NCBI GenBank assembly: GCA_030248295.1 | Contig: JASANH010001455.1 | Location: 186,001-250,000 of the forward strand | Direction: 5' to 3' | Source: Mesodorylaimus sp. YZB2_4 | Lineage: Eukaryota > Nematoda > Enoplea > Dorylaimida > Dorylaimidae | DNA: 64,000 nt | Shown: in pieces, positions 39,059-50,700 of the stretch | How the letters are laid out: each line of letters begins with the position of its first letter | Position numbering within the stretch: position 1 is the first letter of the stretch | Notes under the pieces: model-generated | Databases searched by the model: none | Told to the model about the DNA's origin: nothing | What the model saw: the letters and a program-made list of their open reading frames with translations, nothing else | Program-made: the position numbers and the translations under genes

Positions 39059-42000
39059 ATGGCAGTTCGGCGTCTTTCGCGAAGTCTGCAATCTGTTTTC
39101 GGTGGGAGTGCAATGTCGACGTGGGCGAAATCGATAATGATCGCGAATACAGCTCATTATTCGAGTGATACAAGTACGGATTGGAAAGTGGCCGTTGAGA
39201 AATTGTTGGTGTCTCCTCGGGGTGCTATCGATGCAGCTGTGTTCACACAACAGGTAAGTTGACAGGGTCTTCTTATCATTTCTAAGCATTCGAGGTGAGA
39301 ATCACGTCGTCTCCGCTTTTTGGCGAAGACATGACTGAGCTAATGGAAAAGGTGTCCTTGCTTTGATCGGTATGACTTGAACTGAAGAAAACAGGTTCAT
39401 TTTTGAGTCTTCAAAAAAACAGGGATTAACTTAAGATTTTGATTTTTGTTCAAAGAACGAGACATTTGGATTTACTGTGTCATTTGCATTGCTTCGTTTC
39501 CAGAAACACGCTTTGGTATTTTGTAAAGCGTATCGTCACGCGCTATCAAAAGAAGATCGTAGAACCATTTTATCGCATCTACTCTCACAATATAGTCGAT
39601 CGAAATTAAAGAATGTATGTGTGGAGCAAGTAAGGTTTTTCTTGGGATTTTCCTTTTTTCTGTGTGATATTTTTGAATTTTAGAAGGAAATTGATGAAAA
39701 ATGGTTGACGGAAATGACGAAACTTTTAAAAGATACGCCACCGCTTTATCAAAAATTGTTTCGTGCTATTGGACAAGTAGAAGATGGGATAAAATTATTG
39801 GTCGATTTAAGGGCCGATGTATTAGTAAGTTTTGATTTTTTATTTGGATTTTCCTGGGCCTCGATGTGAGGAATTTTCCCGCTGAAATCGAGTCTCTGAT
39901 GTACAGAACAGTTTTTAAAAGGATTGCACGAGAGAGAAATGTCAGGAAAAAGCCGATGGAGAAAATGTCAGTGAAAGTCAATATCTAGGTGCCATCTGGC
40001 AAGTAGCTCAGGTGGTTAAGGCGTCAGCCTGTCAATCGCGAGGTCGGGGTTCGAATCCAGGCTCCTCCGTGTATTTCTTCTCAGTGAGTCATGCACACCC
40101 GACGCCTGGTCTGCCTCATTTACAGGGGAAGGTTCGACTTTCGCCTGGGTAAAAAATGATTGTCAAATTTGTGTACCTTAGCCCTCGAGTGATGTATAAT
40201 GTTTGGATATGGATAAAGTATGACGTGATGACATGCAAGTGAGGACCCGCGTTGGCTCAGTTGGTTAAGGCGTTGGTCCCGCATTGCTAGGGCCAGCAAC
40301 CCTGACCAGGAGGCCCAATTCTGTTCTGACTGAGGGCGGCAGTTTAGTAAGTACGCCGCTGGTCTTGCACACCTGGCTCTGGGCGACTCACCCCGCCGAA
40401 CGAGTAGAGAATCAGGGACCTCCAGTCAGGAAGGACCCTCTGTTCTCGCCTAGTATCATCCTGTGACGCCGGTGATGGCACGGGATGCCCTCTTGTGGCT
40501 CCTAGGAGACACACGGAGGGAAGCTGCCGTGAGAGCTGGCCACCTCACGGCTTCGCTTACCATATCAGGACTGCTGGCCGGCAAGACAGGCTGGAAGTCC
40601 CGTGGGGAACTGGGGCGGCACAGGTTTGAACCGAAAAAAATTTTTAAAAAGCAGCCGTGGTGGTGCAGGCGGTTTCGGCATTCGTCTCTCCATATTGCTT
40701 GGCAGTGAATGGCTGGACTCGTCCCGGGTTCGATCCCCGGTGATGGAGGTCGGTTTGCGAACCGTAAACCTCGCTGACCTTTCACGCCAGGCCGTGGGTG
40801 ACTCACCCGGTACCGCCGAGGTGCTCCGAGTGGAGAGACGGAAGCCAAACGAGTAGACAGTCTCGGATGTCGAACACCGACAGGGTACAAAGCCACCCGC
40901 CATTGTCCAAGGAGGCCGTGGTCTATTCCAGGATGCCCTCGCGTGGAGGTGCTCCTAGTGGAGACGCGCAGAGGGAAACTGCTGTGTGTGCTGGTCCCCG
41001 CACAGCCCTGCTTATAAGGTTTAACTTTTGGCTGGTTATAGGCAAAACGGGCTTCGGCCCACAAAAATGACATTGAAGTGTCCCATATGGGTTTGGGCAC
41101 TGCGACACTACAGTTTAGCTTTAGGCAAGGATTACAGAAAAATAAATCCGTTTTAGGCGTGGTTACGTGAAATTCAAATGATTGTAGCATCGGATCGTGG
41201 CCAAACAGATGCTCCGCCGATCACGCTACGTTTGATGGATTTGGTATTACGAGACTTGCTCAGTATCTGGTTCAGTATTGGCTTATTAGAAGTTCATCGC
41301 ATCACGTGGAAATCGCCGTGCGATCTGTTGCAACGGGTAGGTCTTGTCATGTCGTACTTTATTCATAGCCAAGCTTTATACTGTACAGCGCGCTCGAGGG
41401 CTAAGGAACACACATATTTGACCATCATTTTTCACCCAGGCGGGACTCGAACCCTCCCCTCTAAGTGCGCACCCAGCGTGAGAGGCAGACAGCTTGAACC
41501 CGCTAACCCACGACCTGGGGCTCTCAGACAGTGACAGGATTTAAGTCTTGCTGGGGAGAGTTGTTCACGAAGTAAGGGGGTGACAGTGGGGATGTGAGAG
41601 TAGGCACCTCAAGCAGGCGTCACATTGAGGGGTCGGATTTTGGGTTATGAGGGTGAGAGCTTGGTCAAAGCATTCATATTGCATAGTAGCGAAGTGGATG
41701 GAGCAAAGAGATGAGATTTTTGTGCGGAGTCCTTGAAAAGTTTGTGACGCTTTTTAATTTGAAGTGACTGAAGAGTAATCCCTGATTATTTGCTTATTGA
41801 TGGCTGATCATCATTTGGATGATGGCGATAAGTGATCGAGGATCGCAGCGATCGACCGCTCAGGCTGGCGCGATAGTCACATCGATTAGTTATACGATTA
41901 GTGATGATCCTACTGTATTGATGGGTGATCAGATCTGTAATGATCATATGAGTGGTGATCACGTCGATAAGTGATCCGATTAGCGATTATCGTATCGATA

Positions 42001-45000
42001 GGTGATCCGATTAGTTATTATCAGTTTGATTACTGACATGATGATCAGCAGTGATTTGATCATCATGGCAGATAAGTGATTACTGATCAGGCCACCATGA
42101 TTCCCGATAATCGTCGGAAGCTGATTATCATGACTGGAGATTGATGACCATTGTGGATCACTGATTACTTGCCTGTTCGATCAGTGATCAGCGTTGTTTT
42201 CTCATCTGCGTGATTAGTCATCAATGACGTGATCAGGTGATCATTTCTGGTAACCTTCATGTCGATGCTGATCATTGATCAGATAGATGTGTAATCGATG
42301 ATCAAAGTGATCAGTTACCTGCAGTGATGCTAATCAGCGGCTGATAATCATTGGTAATCGGACTGGTCATCACGTACAGATCGTGCAACATCACCTGGCC
42401 TCATTATTAGCTGACCAAAAAGAGTACATGCATGAAAACGTGGAGCAATTCGTTAAAACGAGGCGGAAAACCTTTTCAATTGAAATTTAAAATTGGCGGG
42501 AAATTTGAATTTGTGCCTCAGCGTCTGGGCCTTGGTCATGTTTGTTTTAAATTCCAGCAGCAGGTCACAAGAGGCCTTTCTCTCCATCTCCAGAAAACTC
42601 CGCTGACTTTACTCTCTTAATCTAAACTGGATCTGCAGCTGAGGTCAGTCTGGAGATGGGATTTTGCAGACGAATGAAAACACAACAAAGGCCCAGGTCC
42701 ATGTCCATGTCAGCACACACCAAGCATGGGTACAAACTGACGGTGCGCGGTAGGGTATGATGTTCGTACCCGTATGAAATCCAAAAAGTTACTCCTGGGC
42801 GGGTATCGAACCCGCACTCGCGCGGAAACAAGAGTTTGTGAAACATAACTAGGCAAGTCTCAGCAGCCAGCAGGGTGCAGTGTTAATGCTCCCAAGCTCG
42901 GCCCACCTCAGTCGTTGCTCCGAGTGAGTGTGTGCCCTCCTGGACTTTGGGTGGTTATATCTGACCTGTGATTGTCTTGCTGTTTATTGGCATCAGCCCA
43001 GGTGAGAATCGAACCCTCTCCTGCAAGTACGCACCTAGTGTGAGAGGCGGACGCCTTGACCCACTAGGCCACGACCCGAGCACTGTCTGAGTGAGATGTA
43101 AAAGCTAACCTTTAGATTTCAGGTAGCTGAGTACGAGTCGGTGCATCCGGTACGAAGCTGGACTGATCTGAAGCAGCGAGTTGGATCGTACAGGCGTTGT
43201 TTCGTGTTCACACACCCGTCAGTGCCCAGAGAACCGTTGGTGGTCTTGCATGTGGCCTTGATGGACAGGATTCCTGAACGGATTGCGGTAAGTTTGGATG
43301 AAATATTCGATGAAGTGTATTGTGGTGCTGGAATTTTGGAAAGAGTGTGATAATCAGATTAAGCACCATGTTTTAGTGGGGTAGCCGAGATTATGGGCCT
43401 CCATGTCCAGCACCGAGGTAAGAAAAGTCGAAATTCTTGATTGCAAAAGGTGGGGCATTGGGAATTGCAATTGGCTTCCCCACGAAAACATGGGGGGCTG
43501 AATCTGAATGTCATGCTTTTTCAACATTCCGGCATCGATTCTAGAGTGTACTTCATCTTTAAATAAAGTTTAGTGGTAAAATATAGTTTTAGGAAGTAAT
43601 CGCTTCTCATCGAAACGAGAAAGCGGATTTTGAAGACGAGGAGAATTCGAATGATATTCAAACGGCGATATTCTATTCGATTAATTCGACTCAAACTGGT
43701 AACCAGTTTTTAGCATTTAGGAATGTACAAAACAGGGCCAGCATCGACCGACCTGAGCAAACGTTGTGTTGCGCCTGCGCATCTGTTTTCTACCCACAGT
43801 CGAGAGGGAAGAAGCAGAAGAATATTTTGGCGGGAATTCAAAATTCCTATCTGGTCGACCCACAGCTTGGGTCAGGTCTTCCAGGCCGGATCGGTCGGTG
43901 CTGGAAAAAGGAATCCACTCTAGATTGGCCTGGGGTCCTGAAAAGAAGTTTTGTGTGTCATATTTTATCCATAGCCAAGCACGGCGCATTCGAGGCCCAG
44001 GGAACACACCTTCGACAATTTTTCACCCTGGTGGGAGTCGAACCCTCCTGTAAGCGCGCACCCAACAAGAAAGGCAGACGCCTAAACCCAGTAGGCTACG
44101 GCCCTGGCACTGTCTAAGATGGACAAGAACTACAAGCTTTCTAGTCGAGGTCAATCCTCCTTAAAGGGGCCTCTTGGTATCAGCCTGGGGCAGTAATAAG
44201 CCATTAGGGGAATGACCCCGTGGTTTAGGTCCCTCCACCAGAACGACCCTTTAGACATCCAAAATTTTGTCCTTTGGAGGAATTAAACCCGCATTTTTTG
44301 ACGTGGGATATGTCGCAGCGTGGAGTATTGGTGTACTTTAATGACTATCGTAGGGACTCCGGTTCGATTCCTGCTCAGGGAGGAACTTTTTCGTTTTTTA
44401 AAAACACGATCAGTTTCATCGCAGAATCATTTACGTATCGCGTAGCTCGTGACAGCATGGTTATAAATGTGAAAAAATTCAAATTGAAAAACGGCGGGAA
44501 ATTTTAACCTTCCCCTCAAACTTAGCATCTGCACCCTGCCCGTGGTACCTACTAGCATACCCGTGATGGAAGTGGTGATTATGCCACTTGTTTATGTTCA
44601 GGTTTGCAAGGCATTGATTTGGGCCATTTTTTGATCAAGCGGGTGGTACAGCAGTTGTCGGCCGAATTGCCATCGTTGAATGCTTTTTCAAGCTTGTCGC
44701 CGATTCCTGGATTTCGCAAATGGCTGATGGAAGAATTGAGACGGGTTGGAAAAGGTGAGTTGGGATTTTGAAGGATTGATTTGGGAAGCTGGGATGGTGT
44801 GAAAGTTTTCCCGCTGTTATTTGATAAACTGGGCTGGTGATCCGACTGCGAAAGGGTTAAATTTGAATTTTTGTGAGAAAATTTTTTGATTCCTGAAAGG
44901 CTTTGTTTTTATGTACTCAAAATGGTGGATAGGGTCATGTGATAGCGATGATTGATTTGTGTCTGAATCCATCAGGTGGTGTGGGGTGTAGGGGTCATGC

Positions 45001-45786
45001 AGTGGTATGATGACTAGGGGGTTCATTCATAATAATCCCTGCTCCTACTGATTCACCGCCCAAAAAGGTCTGCTAAATGGCCCTGAGGAGGAAAAATAAG
45101 TAGTGCGGAACCAGTGCAGAAACAAAAAAAAAAAGAAGAGTCCTCAGTGGGAGTCGAACCCGCACCCTTGGGATTACTGTCGAATGCGCTAACCAGTCAC
45201 CAAGACACTGCAGTGGAGAGCGAACACTATGAAGCAGTTTCAGGGCACGTTACTCACATGCCGTTGGAGCCGAACGAACTTTCATTGCTTGCCAAAACGC
45301 TGATTGACGATGGCAAGAATGCATGGTTCAATGACGAGGCGGCAAGGGAACAATTGCGTCCGATTTTACTTCGAGCGTGCGCTTTTTATCTTCTTCGACT
45401 GAAACATCGAGGATACGCTTACGATCCAGTTGGTAAGCTGGAACCACTCTCACAATCAGCCAGTGGGGCATTCCAAATAAGGATGGTCGTAGCGTTGTGA
45501 AGGAGGATAGGATGTGTTGGCTGGTTGTGTGGATTGACCTGAGCAAAAAATGGATTCAATTTTAGCTAATTTTCATTTACGGAATGGGGCTATGTTATGG
45601 CGGATAAACTGGGCTGGTGATCCTACTGCGAAAGGGTTGAATCAATCGTGTTCAATCATGGTGAATTATCGATATTATTTGAATCGAACGGACGAGTACA
45701 GCAGGTCGTACTTGGACGACAAACAGGTGCATACGCACGAGCAGGTGACCAGTATATTTAATTTGGCTCAGCGTAGTGGACTGTGA
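39059..45786 (+). CDS. MLYCD: malonyl-CoA decarboxylase
   Basis: Nine exons: 39059-39253, 39504-39629, 39684-39824, 41157-41336, 43123-43287, 43593-43698, 44602-44754, 45214-45432 and 45566-45786, giving 501 residues (human about 493). It converts malonyl-CoA to acetyl-CoA and CO2, relieving inhibition of fatty-acid import. The basic, Ser-rich N-terminus [20 protein letters not shown] looks mitochondrial. A helical domain comes first, then the GNAT-like catalytic domain with [11 protein letters not shown] (catalytic Ser region) and [10 protein letters not shown] (catalytic His), both conserved. The C-terminus is SGL rather than the peroxisomal SKL type. Phases agree at every junction. Introns 3-7 are bloated by SINEs and a GATC-rich tract. 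The acceptor of exon 8 lies at the edge of a tRNA-like repeat. Confidence 0.95.
40005..40230 (+). repeat. tRNA-like unit joined to a family 1 SINE tail
   Basis: GTAGCTCAGGTGGTTAAGGC and GGGTTCGAATCC are pol III box sequences, but the anticodon and T stems do not pair well. From 40119 the family 1 tail follows (GGTTCGACTTTCGCC, CCTTAGCCCTCGAGTGA). It sits in MLYCD intron 3. Confidence 0.5.
40240..40648 (+). repeat. tRNA-derived SINE, family 3
   Basis: The head reads GCGTTGGCTCAGTTGGTTAA and the body includes AGCAACCCTGACCAGGAGGC. The 3' half resembles family 2, and the end is A-rich (AAAAAAATTTTTAAAAA). The window end, 63790-64000, holds another copy. Confidence 0.65.
40652..41068 (+). repeat. 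tRNA-derived SINE, family 2, full length
   Basis: Runs from GCCGTGGTGGTGCAGGCGG (A box) with GGTTCGATCCCCGG (B box) to GGGCTTCGGCCCACAAAAAT. It directly follows the family 3 element in MLYCD intron 3, ending 88 bases before exon 4. Confidence 0.7.
41344..41516 (-). repeat. tRNA-derived SINE, family 1, in MLYCD intron 4
   Basis: The plus strand shows CATAGCCAAGC, GCGCTCGAGGGCTAAGGAAC, GGCGGGACTCGAACCCTCC and GTGAGAGGCAGACAGCTTGA, the complement of the family 1 unit. It starts a few bases after the exon 4 donor. Confidence 0.75.
41780..42375. repeat. GATC-rich degenerate short-repeat tract in MLYCD intron 4
   Basis: About 600 bases consist of diverged copies of a short unit such as GTGATCCGATTAG or TGATCATCATTGATC. 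The self-complementary TGATCA and CGATCG cores recur throughout. No clean period is visible by eye, so it looks like an old expanded microsatellite. Confidence 0.7.
42785..42865 (-). repeat. tRNA-like unit in MLYCD intron 4
   Basis: The minus strand carries GCGGGTTCGATACCCGCC, a perfect T-arm hairpin with B box. The 5' part is poorly tRNA-like, so this is a pseudogene or SINE head rather than a functional tRNA. Confidence 0.45.
42990..43079 (-). repeat. partial tRNA-derived SINE, family 1
   Basis: The plus strand shows GAGAATCGAACCCTCTCC and GTGAGAGGCGGACGCCTTGA, then CACTAGGCCACGACCC. Only the tRNA-like head is present, 45 bases before MLYCD exon 5. Confidence 0.7.
43955..44107 (-). repeat. 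tRNA-derived SINE, family 1, in MLYCD intron 6
   Basis: The plus strand shows TTATCCATAGCCAAGCACGG, then GTGGGAGTCGAACCCTCC and GGCAGACGCCTAAACCC. It is somewhat shortened against the copy at 5049. Confidence 0.7.
45120..45213 (-). repeat. tRNA-like element abutting the MLYCD exon 8 acceptor
   Basis: Read on the minus strand, CTTGGTGACTGGTTAGCGC and GGGTTCGACTCCC resemble A and B boxes, and a run of T follows at the 3' end (the A run at 45121-45130), as for a pol III terminator. The plus-strand edge CACTGCAG at 45206-45213 is used as the splice acceptor of MLYCD exon 8. The anticodon arm is not convincing, so I do not call it a tRNA gene. Confidence 0.55.
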
Positions 45787-46050
45787 TATTAGCAGTGATG
45801 GGGGCGGGGCTTGTGGTAGTGTAGGCGGGGCATAGAAGCCATGCACAGGAGTAGTCGATAAACCGCATATATGCTGTGTATGTACAGTACATAAGCACGT
45901 GGCAAATATAATCTGACCAGCACACCAGTTTTGGAACCCGCGTGGTTTAGGCACGGATTATAACTAGGATCCGTGCTTGGGAATGACATTTACAAGCAGT
46001 CCTACTGTATCTTCGAGCAATGGAATCGTAAGTTTCAGACGGGAATATGA

Positions 46051-46863
46051 TTAGATTGGGTGGCGATCATTGAGAGGTCGAAGGGCAGGAAATTCCAAGG
46101 GTGGCAGATCGGGTAGATTACCGGCTTCGGACGTGGCGCGTTTCCTTTCTTTGCCCATGGCCTTGGCTGGTGATGTTGAAGCGCGTTGGCGATGAGACGG
46201 TGAATTGGAATGACGAAATTCTTTTTTTAAACGTTCGATTTCGGTGGTTTTTGATTCGAGCTCGTTCAAAAGAATGACAATAAAATGACGTAAAGCTTCG
46301 TTGCATTGACGTAATTCTTCGATGACAGTTTTATCGCTTTTCGGACATTTCGACGCTTCCATGACATCCGCGCCCTTCGCCTCGTTCTTGATGCCATCGG
46401 TCTCTAATTGACCCAATAAACTGTCCTGCTGATTGATTTTTTCCCATAATCGCTGTTTCAAATCGTCCGTATCGAATTCGTTACCACGACTGGCCAATCC
46501 TAGGATGGCTGCTTCGTTAACTGCCCGTTCGTAATCTAAATTACTTAATTCCGATGCTTGTTTCTTTTGTTGTTCCATTAAACCCGCCCAATGACGTCGT
46601 ATTTGTTCTAATTTAATCGTCAATAATTCCACTTGACGTTGACAAAATTGACGTTGAATAATTAGGGCGTCGATAGTGTAAATATCCGATTCGAATGTGT
46701 CCGGTTTTGTTTTATCTCGAACAAATTCCGATTCAGCCGCGTTAAAATTTTCAGCCGCTGTTGAATAATTTTTAATAGCCTCGCAAATATTACCCGAACG
46801 CAGAGCACGTTCGGCTGTACGTTGACTACAATGAGCTTTATTTAATGGCTCGCATAAATCCAT
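46051..46863 (-). CDS. NRBF2: nuclear receptor-binding factor 2-like autophagy protein
   Basis: One exon codes for 270 residues (human NRBF2 is 287). Residues 1-100 form a MIT-type helical region beginning MDLCEPLNKAHCSQRTAERA. A central segment carries CPKSDKTVIEELRQCNEALR and then a coiled coil to KTTEIERLKKEF, matching the conserved PKDDKTIIEE coiled-coil start in human. The end has NLPDLPPLEFPALRPL, like the human NLPPLDFP motif. NRBF2 binds ATG14-Beclin 1-VPS34 and promotes assembly of PI3K complex I in autophagy. It is convergent with MLYCD (265 bases between stops) and head to head with NELFA. The basic KAMGKERKRATSE stretch near the end could be a nuclear signal. Confidence 0.88.
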   Translation of the reverse strand: MDLCEPLNKAHCSQRTAERALRSGNICEAIKNYSTAAENFNAAESEFVRDKTKPDTFESDIYTIDALIIQRQFCQRQVELLTIKLEQIRRHWAGLMEQQKKQASELSNLDYERAVNEAAILGLASRGNEFDTDDLKQRLWEKINQQDSLLGQLETDGIKNEAKGADVMEASKCPKSDKTVIEELRQCNEALRHFIVILLNELESKTTEIERLKKEFRHSNSPSHRQRASTSPAKAMGKERKRATSEAGNLPDLPPLEFPALRPLNDRHPI

Positions 46864-47778
46864 ACGAATTTTTATGGATTAGACATTTAGAGACGATTAT
46901 AAAAGACCAGGAATCGTGAAAATTTGAAAAAATTATTTGTTGAATCACTCACATGTAACAACACAACCTAGAACAACCAATCACGTGCTTCTTGGCACGT
47001 GGCCAGGCTTACTTGTCTGTGATGGTAAAATAAAGTTACAGACAAAGTTACCTTACGCGTTAGTAATATGTGATAACTATATCCATGTTTTTTAAAACAC
47101 CATATTATTAGGAACAGAGAAAAAATTATTTTTAGCGATGTTTAGTATCAAGGAAGAAAAGATGCAGCTGCGCCAGAGCACAAGCTGAATCTGAAGCTGC
47201 ACCATCGACGTTTCTGGTGCTCGTGCAATGCACGGCTAACAGAACTATTGCACTCCATCTGTGCGCTTTCACGTAGTGCAAAAACAAAAACAGAAGAGTA
47301 ATAAATTTAAAAAAGTATTTTCTAAAACTAAAATGTAGAATTTTTTGTAAATAAGAGATCAGTTTTTTGGTTTCGGCAGTCTGCTAAATTTTTCGTTGCG
47401 TGAAACAATTATGTTCCTAATCTTGTGTACCTAAATTTATTTTGTTAGCCAACGAATTGTTTGGAAGAATTTCATGCATTCCCTTTCCTTTTTTGGCGCG
47501 TTTTTGTGTCATGAAGACCGGGTCAACGTTGGGTAAAAACCGTCTTTCGTTGCAAGATTTTATTTTCAAAATGGTTTATAGGTTAAATACCCTGTTAACG
47601 ATCCAATTTCTGCCGTTATCTATCATTTTTCGGGCGCATAATGCGCTAGGTAGCCGAAAAATTTTCTTAATTTTTTTCCTTTTTATGATAGAATCTAATT
47701 GTTTCACGTTAATTAGAATTTTTATGCTTTTAGCTGGAAAAGTCTCATTTTTTTATGTAAAGACCAATCGGTTTCGAC
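46864..47778. promoter_or_regulatory. bidirectional intergenic region, NRBF2 / NELFA
   Basis: These 915 AT-rich bases separate two divergent start codons and have few of the dispersed repeats seen elsewhere. The open frame at 47442-47768 is hydrophobic and AT-driven, and I take it as upstream or 5' UTR sequence. Confidence 0.45.
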
Positions 47779-50700
47779 ATGGCAACCGGCGTGAATGGCG
47801 ATTTCTTACGTGATCGTGAATTAGCCCAATGGCTCGAACAGCGATTGGATTCTTCCGATGATCTATGGATGGCCAGCAGAAATCTATGTCCTGTCATAAC
47901 CAAGGAATTATTGGCCAATATTCCATCGTGTTTTGTCGATTTACAAACCCATGCGAAACTGAAAATATTAATGTCTGTTTTATATTATCCAAAACGAAAC
48001 GTTGAACAATGGCGAGACGAAATCGAAGATATTCTTTCTTTGGCATGTCAAGATACGGACGAATGGGTACAAACAGTGGCCGAAATTTTGAAAGAATATC
48101 CTACGACAAGCGGAATGTCGTTCAATATGGAAAACGATGGTAGTCAATTCATCAAAACAATGCAAGAAATACGAAAGACATGTAAGTCGCTCTTTTATTC
48201 ATTTCTAGCATCAAAATTTAGACTTTAGGTTTCAATTATTTCAAATGTTCCGCCATTTTTTCAGAATGAAAACTTATATCCTGAATTTTTTGAATTCCTT
48301 TTCTTTTTAGTGCGCCGCCTAGCAAAAGGACCTTGCAGTCAAGTTTTGCCATTGGATGCGACTTATATGAATAAGCAAGCGGCTCAGTCGACGTGGGGAG
48401 TCCAAGTTCAACAACCATCTACGGCATCGGCTCGTTATTTTTCTTTGAAACGAAAACCTAAAGCGGCTGCTCAGCGAATTGAATTTTTACAAAAATGTAA
48501 GCTTTTTTGGTTTTTAAATGTAGGTTTTCTAAACGAGCAGACTCGTGTTTTTTAGCCGCTGATGCCGCTACTCAAATGAAATACAAAAATAATGGATCTT
48601 TGTCATCAATTCTGCCCATTCGACATAAGAACACGGTTCGTAAAATGGATGATCAAAGTGAGGGTTTTGCTATGATTTTTTAAGAAAAAGGAATAAGATA
48701 TTTTCTTTGTTTTAGCGCCACTTAAAGGAATTCCGACGCAAAATCCAGCAAAATCTTCGTTATCAGGATTCAGGTCTGGAGTGAAGCCGATTAATCGACA
48801 AGTTTCCATGCAGTCGTCAAGTATGCCACGACATCGGCCTATGGGAAATGGACCCGGTGCTGGAAGTGGTGTAAAGGTAAGATGGGGTAGATGGGGTTGC
48901 TTTTGATGCTAATCGGGCGTAGTATTCTTTTAGCTGATCGACATCAATGACACGCCACAAGCGCTTGAAAAGAAACGGAAAACGATGGGTAAGTGCTGGT
49001 GCATGTTCAATGTTGGCATTCGAGCATAGGCGGAGTGGTTGAATTTTGTAGAAGCGGAAGAAAAAGCGGCGAAGAAAGCGGCCAAGGAAGAACAACGGCG
49101 ACAACGAGAAGAGGAGAAAACTCAAAAGAAACTTCAACGCGATATGAAAGTTCAACGATCTCTGCAACAAACCGAATCTCGGGTCTCGGAATCGTCGACG
49201 GGCGGTGTCGGGGATGGTGTGCAAAACAATGGCGCTGACGATGCGAAATCGCAAGGAGATACGTTGATACAACCGACACCCGATTACGCGGCGGAGTTGT
49301 TGGAAGGCGTTGGATCGTCGAGTCGTGTAAATATATCGAACGTGCCTGTCCAAGTTACGGCTCCGGCTGGAACCATTTTATCATCATTTTGCACTGCGCC
49401 TCCAGCGACATCGTCTTCGTCGATGGACGGACATACGATTGCGGCGGCGAATCGTCAGCCGCTTTTAATGCCCGGTATGAATGCAGCATCGTCGGATTTG
49501 TCGACCAACGCCGTTACGCCTTCGACGCCCTTCTTTTTTACTCCGACTAATTCTGCGGCAGTGTCAAACATTACCAGCGCTCTTCTTCCTGTCGCAGCGC
49601 CATTGATTGAAGAAACGCCTGTGACGGAGGAGCGACCAAAACCTACGACTCGAAAAGGATCGACGAAGAACGCGACAGGTGCTGCTGGCGGCACTAAAGC
49701 GAATAGTCGAGCGAAAAAACGAAAAGGAGAGCCAGCGCCTGATGTCAATGTTGCGGAACAAATGTCACAACCAGCTGTTGGTCAACGACCGCCAGTTGTT
49801 GTGGCGCCGAGTCAAACTCCGGCTGGAATCAGCGTCCAAGCGTCGGTTGAGCAAAATGTTCCACAAGCACAAGTAGTACGATTCCAGTATGGCGGCGTGA
49901 CGACGACGGGAGCAAGCTCTACGCAACCGGGCCTTGGTCGAGGTTTGGCGCAAATGGCGCAAAATGTCTTCACTTCTCAACAAGGCGTATCGCAGCAGCA
50001 GCAAGTCGCATTCATGCCGCAAGTGGTTCAACAGCAGTCCCAACAAGGTCAACCCAGAACCATCTTATTCGTCCAACAAACGCCGCCAGGTGCAGCGGCT
50101 GCTCAACGACCGAGTACAGTAAGCTTCTACAATTCGGCGCCAGGCGCTTCTTCCGTTCTTGTGCGTCAACAACAGCCGACACAAATGCTGGCTAGCTTTA
50201 CTCCATCGGTCGTACGTCAGCCAGCGTCCGAAGCTACTAGTGCGGGTGTGGCAGGGGCGGCGAATGCGAATGTTGTGAGACCAGCCGCGGCAAGCTCGTC
50301 GCAGCAGCTTATTTTACAACAGCCCGCTGGAACGTCGGATGGTGATTCGAAGAAACCGACTTTTACAATTACGGTAATTGGGGCGGGGGGGTATTGATTG
50401 GTTTTATTGAAGTATTACTCGTGTTTGTCTTTTAGAAAGAAGTCATGTTGAAGGCGCAGGAAATGTTCCGTACTGCCAATAAGCTCAGTAGACCCGAGAA
50501 GGCGTTGATACTCGGATTTATGGCGGGGAATAGAGGTAAGGCTGGTTGGAGTGTGAGAAGATGGTATAGTGGACTATGTTATTTCAGAGAACCCGTGTCC
50601 TCAAATGGGTCGAGTGCTGACGGTACGATTGTCGGAGAACCAAGATGTGCAGACGCAGCAGGATGGTTCGAGCAGAGCGGTCATGATCGAAACCTATTTC

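Noticed and set aside
40005..40072. Possible tRNA-Asp (GTC in the loop region)
   Set aside because: Anticodon and T stems do not pair, and it is fused to a SINE tail.
41780..42375. Possible CRISPR-like or satellite array
   Set aside because: The units are short and irregular with no spacer structure, in a eukaryotic intron; described as a degenerate microsatellite.
45120..45213. Possible functional tRNA gene on the minus strand
   Set aside because: The B box and T run are present, but the anticodon arm does not fold convincingly; treated as a tRNA-like repeat.
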